Source: Nitritalea halalkaliphila LW7
GTDB lineage: Bacteria; Bacteroidota; Bacteroidia; Cytophagales; Cyclobacteriaceae
Reading direction: 5' to 3'
Length of the DNA stretch: 35,302 nt
Assembly (NCBI RefSeq): GCF_000265075.1
Contig: NZ_AJYA01000001.1
Coordinates: 1 to 35,302 of the forward strand
The number at the start of each line of letters is the position of its first letter. Positions within the stretch are counted from its first letter, which is position 1. Positions 28,569 through 35,302 of this stretch are shown here, piece after piece. The position numbers were made by a program, and so were the translations under genes. The notes under the pieces are model-generated. The model was not told where the DNA came from. It worked only from the letters and a program-made list of their open reading frames with translations, and searched no databases.

Positions 28569-29942
28569 TTAGGTTTTTTCCTCTAATGAGGGGTCGATAT
28601 ACCCATCTAAAATAGCAGCTTTACTACTTATAAACAAATTCGCTACTGCGGCCACGGCCAGACTGAGGCCCGCGAGGAGCATGGTGTTTATGGTGGCTTC
28701 GCCAAAAAGGAATTTATAGGTAAAATTAATACCGCCGACAGCGGCTATAATTTGAGGGATAACGATGAACATATTAAATATTCCCATGTAGATGCCCATC
28801 TTTTTGGCCGGAACGGCACTAGAGAGCATGGCATAGGGCATGGAGAGAATGCTAGCCCAAGCGATGCCGACGAGTGCAAAACTGTAGTGCAGGTTCTCAT
28901 GGTTTTCTACGATGTAAATGGACGAAAAGCCCAAGGCACCACAGAAAAGCCCGAACATATGAAAGGCGCGGCGATTAATTTTTATTTTGCTGGTAATAAA
29001 GGCGAGAATAAGGGCATAGAGCATGGAGACCAGTCCGTAGGTACCCAAATAGTTCCCTACCTTGTCAGCAGCATCGTTATAGGCAGCCGAGGCAGTGTCC
29101 GTGGCTTTGAAAATGTGTTCTGTTATAGCAGGAGTCGCAAAAGACCAGAGAATGAAGAAGGCAAACCAGCTGAAAAACTGCACCACGCCGAGCTGCACCA
29201 TTACTTTGGGCATGGTGACTATCTGCGTGAAGATTTCTTTGAAGCCATGCAGAAAGCCTTCTGTCTCTTTTTTGTCTTTTTCGAACGCTGCGAGATTTTC
29301 TGGTGGATATTCCTTGGTGGTCAGAATGGTGTAGAGAATACTGAAAAAGAGCACACCAGCGCCCACTGCGAAAGCGAATTTGACTGAGTCTGGGATTACA
29401 CCTGGAGCGGCGGTATTCGGAACGCCCAGCTGTGTCATCAACCAGGGGAGGTTACTGGCTGCCCAGGTTCCGACTCCGATGATGAGTGTTTGGACCACGA
29501 AACCGTAGCTACGCTGGCTATCTGGCAGCTTATCGGCCACCAAGGCACGGAAGGGTTCCATGCTGATATTTATGGAGGCATCCAGAATCCAAAGTGCCCC
29601 GACTGCCATCCAAAGCGCCGAAGAATAGGGAGCAAAAAATAGCGCGATCGAGGAAAGTACCGCTCCAATCAAGAAAAAAGGTCTTCGTCGTCCCAGCGTG
29701 GGGTGCCAAGTTCGGTCGCTCAGGTAGCCCACGATGGGCTGCACGATAAGACCGGTCAGTGGGGCTGCTATCCAGAGGATAGGGATGGCATCCTTTTCGG
29801 CACCTAAAGTTTGGAATATTCGGGACATGAATCCGCCCTGAAGGGCAAATCCAAACTGGATTCCTAAAAATCCAAAACTCATGTTCCATATTTGCCAAAA
29901 ACTGAGCTTAGGCTTTACGGAGGTGGTTACAGGCTGGGTCAT
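28569..29942 (-). CDS. MFS sugar permease (maltose/SLC45-like)
   Basis: A 457-residue inner-membrane transporter with about twelve hydrophobic helices. It has the MFS signature GYLSDRTWHPTLGRRRPFF after helix 2 and conserved segments FGFALQGGFMSRIFQTLGA, SINISMEPFRALVADKLP and AWASILSMPYAMLSSAVP, the pattern of SLC45/SusA-like disaccharide:proton symporters. A loop of ~25 charged residues separates the two halves (EKDKKETEGF). It would import maltose or another alpha-glucoside to be hydrolysed by the GH31 enzyme encoded 33 bases upstream. Substrate assignment rests on family and neighbour. No frame break. Confidence 0.85.
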   Translation of the reverse strand: MTQPVTTSVKPKLSFWQIWNMSFGFLGIQFGFALQGGFMSRIFQTLGAEKDAIPILWIAAPLTGLIVQPIVGYLSDRTWHPTLGRRRPFFLIGAVLSSIALFFAPYSSALWMAVGALWILDASINISMEPFRALVADKLPDSQRSYGFVVQTLIIGVGTWAASNLPWLMTQLGVPNTAAPGVIPDSVKFAFAVGAGVLFFSILYTILTTKEYPPENLAAFEKDKKETEGFLHGFKEIFTQIVTMPKVMVQLGVVQFFSWFAFFILWSFATPAITEHIFKATDTASAAYNDAADKVGNYLGTYGLVSMLYALILAFITSKIKINRRAFHMFGLFCGALGFSSIYIVENHENLHYSFALVGIAWASILSMPYAMLSSAVPAKKMGIYMGIFNMFIVIPQIIAAVGGINFTYKFLFGEATINTMLLAGLSLAVAAVANLFISSKAAILDGYIDPSLEEKT

Positions 29943-29975
29943 TTCGGGTAATCGGTAAAAGGCGCTATAGAGAAA

Positions 29976-32410
29976 TCAAAATCGTAGTTGGAGTGTATGT
30001 GCATCTCCTGTCAAAGGAAGTGTCACGTAAGCGAGATTTTTTACCTGCGCGAAGCTTCTTTCATGCTCAGGCAGGGGGTCGAATTCGCTAAGCTGCGCGA
30101 GAAAGGCATAATGCTCTCTCTTGACGGCAATAGGCTGCTCGTTTAATTCGACGGTCAATTCATTCGCTGCGCCATGGAAATATATTTTGACCTGGCTTTT
30201 GGCAGTCGCCCTGCCCCCTTCAGGGGACTCGAATCTTAGGCGGTTATGTGCTCCATCCCAACTAATTACTTGTGCATAGAAATCACCATCTTGGTACTGG
30301 TAGCCGTCTCCGGCATCTTCGTAGTAGGTAAATGAATACGATTTTGTCCCTAGGTACACATGTAATTCTAAGGTATCGGAGCTGCTGCTGGCAGCAGTGT
30401 GCAGACTGTTTGTGCCATTTAGGGGTAGTAGCGATGAGGCCTTTACGAAAACGGGAAGATAGGCGAGGGGAGCCTCCGCGTAAATGGCTTGATTTCCGCT
30501 GTGGAGGCTATCATCGTAGAGATTATACCATTCGCCTTCAGGGAGGTACACTTTTGTGATTTTCTCATCGGAGCGAACCGGCGCCACGAGCAGTTGATCA
30601 CAGAAAAGATACTGATTTTCGTATTGGCTATCGTAGATGCTGGAATCATGCGGGTAGTGCAGCGCTAAGGACGCTTGAACGGGAAGTCCAGTGCGCGTCG
30701 CCTCACGGAAAGCGCTGTACAGCAAAGGAAGCATGCGGTAGCGCAGCTGCATGTAATTTTTAGAAATTTCCTCTACTTCTTCACCGAAAGCCCATGGCTC
30801 GGCGGCGTTTGAGTTAATCATCGAGTGCGCACGGTAAAAAGGGGAGAAAGCAGCCAAGCTCATCCAGCGTGCGAAGAGCCCTTTGCTGGCCTCGCCAGCG
30901 AAACCTCCTACATCATAGCCGGAAAAAGGTACACCTGACAGCCCTAGGCTGTTAATGAGGCGAATACCTGCCAACATGTGTTCATCGGAAGAAACATTAT
31001 CACCCGTCCAGGCGGCCGCATAGCGCTGTATGCCTGCGAAACCGGCGCGTGTCAGCACGAAGGGTCGCTGATTTGGCACTTGAAGGCGGCTACCTTCCTG
31101 GGCACTTCGCGCCATCTGCATGCCGTACACGTTACGTGCTTTGCGGTGGCTTACCTGTTCGCCTTCGTAGTCAAATTCGATAAGATTCGGGGTAAACTGC
31201 CCCCAGGAGGCGGGCTCATTCATGTCAGTCCAGAAGCCATCTACGCCCAGATCTGTGTAGTATTTCATTTTTTCCGCCCACCAAGAGCGGGTTTTTTCAG
31301 CTGTAAAATCTGGAAAGGCACACCATCCTGGCCAAACTTGTCCTTCGTATAGGCTGCCATCAGGGAATTTCACGAACAGGTCTTGCTCCTTACCTTCATC
31401 ATAGGGAGCATAGCCTTCGAGCACCTTAATTCCTGGATCCATAATCACCACCACTTTAAAGCCTTTAGCGTGTAGGGCATCGATCATTCCTTTCGGGTCA
31501 GGGAATTTTTCTCCATCGAACGTAAATACTTTGTATTTTTCCATGTGGTGGATGTCCAGGTAAATGACATCCGCCGGGAGCTGCTTGTCTCGAAACGTTT
31601 GCGCGATGCGCAAAACCTCATGATCGGGATAATAGGAGTAGCGGCACTGCTGGAAGCCCAATGTCCACAGGGGGGGAGTTCCATTTTGCCCGTCAGGGCG
31701 GTGTAGGCAGAAATAATTTCTGCCACGGTCGGCTTATGGAAAAAGTAATAATCCATATCGCCATCCTCAGCGCTGAAGTAGGAGAATCGTCTGTTCGAGG
31801 CTCCGAAGTTAAAGATCGTTTTATGGCTATTATCTAAGAAAATGCCATAAGCTTGCTGCTGGTAGAGTCCGATGTAAAAAGGGATGGACATGTACAGGGG
31901 ATCATCGCCTACTCCGTACGCAAAATAGTCTGTGTTCCAGTTCGTGTAGGCGTTTCCTGCACGATTTAGAGGTCCAGTTTTTTCGCCTAGGCCGATGAAT
32001 TTTTCTCCCTCACGCAGGGTTTTGTAGTTGGTGACCTCCGTGCCTAACCAAGAAACGGCGAAGCTAGGATCGTCTTCATGCAGGAGCATACCATCGGGTG
32101 TAAAGAATTGAAGTCGAAACGGATAGCGATGGATATGGACGTGCATATCTGCTGTGGTTAAGATCAGGGTATCGGTCTCTTCGCGCAGTGTAAAGCTGTC
32201 GGCGAGCGGGGAGGCGATGACGCTGTAGGGGTTCGGCTGAAACCCCTCCTTGCTGATTTGAATGCGGAGTGTTCCGGATCCGTAACAGGAAATACGCACC
32301 TGTGCTTCCGGTGTTTTTCCGTGGATGCCAAAGGGCGTAGTTTCGTAGGTGACTAAATTACCTATCCGCTGGTTTGTTCCCCGCTGCGTAGTGGCGATAA
32401 GTTCTTCCAT
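29976..32410 (-). CDS. GH31 alpha-glucosidase (frameshifted)
   Basis: The reconstructed protein is ~811 residues, within the GH31 range. The N-terminal galactose-mutarotase-like beta-sandwich (1-~240) contains GEKFIGLGEKTGPLNRAG and YFAYGVGDDPLYMSIPFYI. The (beta/alpha)8 barrel carries the nucleophile motif GFWTDMNEPASWG (Asp near 396) and the acid/base motif AAWTGDNVSSDEHM (Asp near 471). RPFVLTRAGFAGIQRY and SGVPFSGYDVGGF are also present. It releases glucose from alpha-glucosides such as maltose. No signal peptide is visible, so it is probably cytoplasmic, acting after import. One C is missing in the G7 run at 31670-31676 (plus-strand view), joining ELPP to LWTLGFQQCRYSYYPD. First gene of the sugar operon, preceded by a LacI-type operator. 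Confidence 0.92.
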
Positions 32411-32546
32411 AATTCCTCTTCATCAGTTTCTGATAAGCAATTTAGAAAAATAGCTTGTTGGAAAAAAATTATGCAGTAGCTGTGGGAGGCTGAAAATGCT
32501 TTTTAATGAACTAATAAAGCGGGCTCATTTTTTAAATTTAGAATAA

Positions 32547-32556
32547 CAAACGTTTG
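32547..32556. promoter_or_regulatory. Predicted LacI-family operator upstream of the GH31 operon
   Basis: CAAACGTTTG is a perfect 10-base palindrome with the central CG typical of LacI/GalR-family operators. It lies in the 188-base gap between the GH31 gene (start 32410, minus strand) and the end of the LacI-family regulator gene. This placement fits control of the GH31 operon by that regulator. A CAAACG half is also seen close to the divergent promoter region at 33740-33765. Confidence 0.6.
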
Positions 32557-32598
32557 CACATTTTTTTTGAATTTTTTTAAAATGGACCCATTTAGGCT

Positions 32599-33618
32599 TC
32601 ACTTTTCTGTTCTTTTTGAGCTGTTGCGCGTGATTAGGGAAGTTTCCAAGACGAGGTTGGGCGTGTCTATCGGCTGCTTTTGCATACTTCTTAGGAGCAG
32701 GTTCATCGCCTCAGTGCCGATTTGTTTTCCATGTTGCTCTATCGTAGTCAGCGAGGGCCTGATGAGTCTTGAAAACTGCCAGTTGGAAAAACCCACCACT
32801 CCGAAGTCCTTTGGGACGTTCAGTCCCTTATCCAGCACGGCGTGCATGGCGCCAGCAGCGGCCAGGTCATTACTGGCGAAGATCGCGTCGGGTCTATCGG
32901 GCTCTAGAAGAAGCTGCTCGGTAATCGCTTGAGCTTCTTCGAGCGTTCCCTGTGGGCAAGCGATTACACGGTTATATGTCTGTTCATGCGTCCTAAGGGC
33001 GTCCTGATAGCCACGTATTCGCTCCTGTGATAGGGATAGGTTTTTCGGGCCTGAAAGGTGTGCGATGGACTTAAACCCTTGCTGGATGAGGTGCTCGGTG
33101 GCTTGTCGGGCACCTAAATAGTCGTTGACGGTCACGCCCATAATGCCGGATAGGGGCGGGATACGGTCGAAGAATACCAGTGGGACACCTTCCTGCTGTA
33201 GGGCGGTAAAGTGTGCGAAATCTTCCGTCTCCTTGCTGTAACTTACCAGCAGTCCATCCACTTGGTTCGATAGCAAGGTCTGCAAAGCGGTTTTTTCTCG
33301 CTCGTATTTTTCATTTGTCTGACAGAGGATAACGGTATATCCGTGTGCCTGCGCGACTTCCTCGATCCCTCCGATGATGGTGGAAAAGAAAAAATGCACG
33401 ACCTCCGGGATGACCACGCCGATGATCATGGAGCGCTGCTTGCGCAAAGAGAGCGCCACAGCATTCGGGCGGTAGTGCAGTTCGGCGGCAAGCTTCTTTA
33501 CCTTATCTTTTGTCTCTTGGCTTATTCCGGGGTAATCCTTTAGCGCTCGGGACACTGTAGAGCTTGAAATATTCAGGAGACGCGCGATATCTTTGATGGT
33601 AGCTTGGTGCGACTTCAT
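32599..33618 (-). CDS. LacI-family transcriptional regulator
   Basis: A 339-residue regulator, intact. The N-terminal helix-turn-helix and hinge read TIKDIARLLNISSSTVSRAL and DKVKKLAAELHYRPNAVALS. The ligand domain follows: IGVVIPEVVHFFFSTIIGGI, VDGLLVSYSKE, LVFFDRIP, GVTVNDYLGARQATEHLI, PDAIFASNDLAAAGAMHAVL and VGFSNWQFSRLIRPSLTT. It probably senses a sugar related to alpha-glucans and controls the adjacent GH31/permease operon and the divergent SusE/F-like gene. The operator-like palindromes on both sides of it support this. Whether it represses or activates is not readable. A 328-base gap separates it from the divergent gene. Confidence 0.93.
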   Translation of the reverse strand: MKSHQATIKDIARLLNISSSTVSRALKDYPGISQETKDKVKKLAAELHYRPNAVALSLRKQRSMIIGVVIPEVVHFFFSTIIGGIEEVAQAHGYTVILCQTNEKYEREKTALQTLLSNQVDGLLVSYSKETEDFAHFTALQQEGVPLVFFDRIPPLSGIMGVTVNDYLGARQATEHLIQQGFKSIAHLSGPKNLSLSQERIRGYQDALRTHEQTYNRVIACPQGTLEEAQAITEQLLLEPDRPDAIFASNDLAAAGAMHAVLDKGLNVPKDFGVVGFSNWQFSRLIRPSLTTIEQHGKQIGTEAMNLLLRSMQKQPIDTPNLVLETSLITRNSSKRTEK

Positions 33619-33946
33619 AAATTGTACTTTTTAAATGATACAAGTTACAGTATTTTCATGGAATTCAAGTGGGGCCTCTGAAAAAAAATAGCTGCATGAA
33701 GATGGGTTTTCGGTGGAGAGCACTTTTTTTTTCGTGATGGAAATCGTTTGCGGCGACGTTTGCATGAAATAAGTTGAGTTATTTTTTATGTGACTTTTTG
33801 GTAGATTGTTTGGGAATGCTTAGATTCAAAGAACATCCTAATGCGATATGGGCGTAAATTTTAGCGAATATTATTCAAGTTGCATTTTAGGGGTTTTTTG
33901 TTGAATAATAAAAATCTATCACTTGAAACAATAAATACCAATTAAC
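33619..33946. other. Divergent regulatory region between the lacI-type and SusE/F-like genes
   Basis: No gene fits here. The stretch is AT-rich. Two imperfect matches to the CAAACGTTTG operator, AAATCGTTTG (33741-33750, 8 of 10) and GCGACGTTTG (33753-33762, 7 of 10), have centres 12 bases apart. TTTG at 33797-33800 followed after 20 bases by TAGATTCA (33821-33828) is a weak promoter candidate toward the SusE/F-like gene; TAAATTTT at 33855-33862 is a one-mismatch -7 box. Confidence 0.45.
33741..33762. promoter_or_regulatory. Paired imperfect LacI-type operator sites
   Basis: AAATCGTTTG and GCGACGTTTG both share the CGTTTG half of the perfect palindrome at 32547. The two CG centres lie at 33745-33746 and 33757-33758, about one helical turn apart. 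They sit within the divergent promoter region. The match is suggestive only, since each left half is degenerate. Confidence 0.35.
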
Positions 33947-34971
33947 ATGAGAGTTTTATCTAAAGTATGGATGCTCGCACTGCTGGTGGCAGGAGCATTC
34001 GCCTGTAATGATGTAGAACAGCCCAGTATTATTCAGCAGACAGGGCATCTTTACTGTCTCCCCCTTCTTCGCTCGTATTATCGGTGGATGAGCGGGATGC
34101 GGAATTTGTTTTCGAAGTAAGCCCAGCAGATTTCGGAGTGCCGAAAAGTGGGGTGATCTATACCCTTCAGATGGACGCGCCTGGAAATAATTTCCAGAAT
34201 GCGGCTACACTCGTAGAAGGTACCACCACCGTGCTAACAGTTACGGCAGCAGACATTAACAGACGCGCATTAAGTAGAGGTTTAGTTCCCAATGAGGCGG
34301 GTGAAATGGCTTTCCGCGTACGTGCTACTGCTGAAGGGATGCCTGCACTTGTAGGGCCAGCTACGATGATTATGGTGACTGCTTTCGCTGATGCGATCGA
34401 ACTGCCAATGCTGCATGTGCCGGGTGATTATCAAGGCTGGAACCCTGCCAACATGAACACTGTGCTTTTTTCAGAAAATTCAGATAATGTATTTACGGGT
34501 TTTGTACACGTACTTAGTGGCTCTGGAGAATTTAAGTTTACACCTGAGCCGAATTGGGATGCGGATTTTGGTTCTGATGACGGCGAAACCCTAACACCTG
34601 GTGGAGGAAATATAAAAGTTGCATCCTTCGGAACGCAGACCGTAACGGTAGACCTAAACGACATGACGTTTACGCTGGGTGATGTATTCGTATGGGGTAT
34701 CATCGGAAGTGCTACTCCGGGAGGCTGGGATTCAGAAACACCTATGGGCTTTGATGCGGATGAAAATGTGCTTTCCATCACCTTAGACCTAGTAGAAGGT
34801 GATATGAAATTTAGAGCCAACCAAAGCTGGGATTTTAACTACGGCGGTGCAGACGGTGAATTAGAAGAGGATGGTGCCAACATTCCAATACCAGCCGCAG
34901 GAAATTACACTATTACAATGGATTGGAAAGTCCCTGGTCAAGTATCATACGAGATCGTTAAAAATAACTAA
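33947..34971 (+). CDS. SusE/SusF-like starch-binding outer-membrane lipoprotein (frameshifted)
   Basis: The reconstructed protein is ~341 residues. A lipoprotein signal (MRVLSKVWMLALLVAGAFAC, Cys20) starts at ATG 33947. An N-terminal SusE-type domain follows (SLVLSVDERDAEFVFEVSPA, GVIYTLQMDAPGNNFQN). Then come two SusF-like carbohydrate-binding modules: MLHVPGDYQGWNPANM with EFKFTPEPNWDADFGSDDG, and WGIIGSATPGGWDSETPM with MKFRANQSWDFNYGGADGE. Trp and aromatic residues suit alpha-glucan binding. One G is missing in GGG at 34043-34045; without it the frame ends early, at about residue 44. In the classic Sus locus this gene follows susC and susD, but neither lies upstream here. A strong terminator follows. 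Confidence 0.87.
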
Positions 34972-34976
34972 TTTTT

Positions 34977-35015
34977 AAAGTGCGCTAAGCAGCCTCATGT
35001 TTAGCGCACTTTTTT
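34977..35015 (+). terminator. Rho-independent terminator after the SusE/F-like gene
   Basis: AAAGTGCGCTAA (34977-34988) pairs perfectly with TTAGCGCACTTT (35001-35012) across a 12-base loop, followed by a run of T. It begins 5 bases past the stop codon and 60 bases before the next start, so the next gene may depend on read-through or its own promoter. Confidence 0.85.
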
Positions 35016-35035
35016 CAAGTAAACGCCCAAAATAC

Positions 35036-35302
35036 ATGAAACAGTTTTTACCCTTGCTGTTAAGCTTTTTCGTTTTCTCCCATTTTTCTCCGCTGCACGC
35101 TCAGGTAACCGTTAGTCCTGGCTTTCCGAGCGCGGAGCAGGAAATCACGATTCGTTATGACGCCCGACAAGGAACTTCTAATTTAGTAGGAGAGTCACCC
35201 GTATACATTCATATTGGAGCAGTCACCACTGGTCCTACGAGCAGCACGTGGTCGAATGTCCCCTTTACTTGGGGTACGGCCGATCCCAATGCTGAGATGC
35301 GT
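35036..35302 (+). CDS. Secreted protein, start only (3' partial), possibly an amylolytic enzyme
   Basis: Eighty-nine codons are visible, from ATG 35036 to the right edge. A signal peptide (MKQFLPLLLSFFVFSHFSPL, cleaved near LHAQ) is followed by VTVSPGFPSAEQEITIRYDA and PVYIHIGAVTTGPTSSTW. This is an Ig-like beta-sandwich start, often found in front of secreted alpha-amylase-type or other T9SS-sorted proteins in this phylum. Its place behind the SusE/F-like lipoprotein suggests a starch-degrading enzyme. No catalytic domain is within the window, so the assignment is from context only. Confidence 0.6.
   Translation, partial: MKQFLPLLLSFFVFSHFSPLHAQVTVSPGFPSAEQEITIRYDARQGTSNLVGESPVYIHIGAVTTGPTSSTWSNVPFTWGTADPNAEMR

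Noticed and set aside
28559..28592. Inverted repeat CCCTCAT/ATGAGGG as a terminator after the MFS gene
   Set aside because: There is no T-run following it on the minus strand, and the next gene starts 33 bases on in the same direction.
28752..29387. A 211-codon open frame antisense to the MFS permease
   Set aside because: Its protein is charged and low in recognisable structure, while the opposite strand encodes an intact transporter with family motifs; it is a shadow frame.
1..35302. Mobile elements, CRISPR arrays, prophage or attachment sites
   Set aside because: No transposase, integrase, phage gene, direct-repeat array or terminal inverted repeats were recognised on either strand.

Overview
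The window reads as chromosomal DNA of a free-living member of the Bacteroidota, most likely a Cytophagales/Cyclobacteriaceae-type organism; the exact taxon is inference. The signs are several type IX secretion (T9SS) substrates with C-terminal sorting domains, a PorP/SprF-like protein, a SusE/SusF-like starch-binding lipoprotein, DUF4394 repeats, PAS sensors ending in a histidine-box domain with no ATPase, a fused RibBA, and promoter-like TAnnTTTG elements. No phage, insertion sequence, integrase or CRISPR array was recognised.

Layout. (1) 1-4950, plus strand: a surface-adhesin operon made of a DUF11-repeat protein with a type B T9SS sorting domain (cut by the left edge), a PorP/SprF-like protein and an OmpA-family lipoprotein, closed by a hairpin terminator. 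(2) 5026-8303: a DJ-1/PfpI protein, a DUF4394 lipoprotein on the minus strand and thiD on the plus strand. (3) 8304-10483, minus strand: tRNA(CAU), gdhA and a chloramphenicol-acetyltransferase-like protein. (4) 10697-12440, plus strand: a YihX-like HAD phosphatase overlapping an M50 membrane protease. (5) 12649-20080, a long minus-strand run read right to left: mrp, a NifU-like scaffold, a secreted M43 metalloprotease, a PASTA membrane protein, a second T9SS substrate and a rhodanese. (6) 20320-25273, plus strand: dnaG, ribBA, a small secreted Met/Gly-rich protein and surE. (7) 25316-32410, minus strand: a GH31 alpha-glucosidase, a sugar MFS permease, a cytoplasmic substrate-binding-like protein and a PAS sensor. 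(8) 32599-35302: a LacI-type regulator, then a divergent SusE/F-like lipoprotein and the start of another secreted protein. Parts 7 and 8 form an alpha-glucan/maltodextrin use locus, with a perfect LacI-type palindrome just upstream of the alpha-glucosidase.

The most striking property is technical. Fifteen genes, including the essential dnaG and ribBA, are interrupted by nineteen single-base frame breaks. Sixteen are one base short and three are one base long. Most lie in short runs of the same base, and in every case the protein continues cleanly in a neighbouring frame. This looks like draft-sequence indel error, not gene decay. I therefore give each such gene as one feature with its reconstructed extent and the position of each break. 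Reconstructed lengths assume one added or removed base per break. I found no convincing wholly new system; the best leads are listed as findings.
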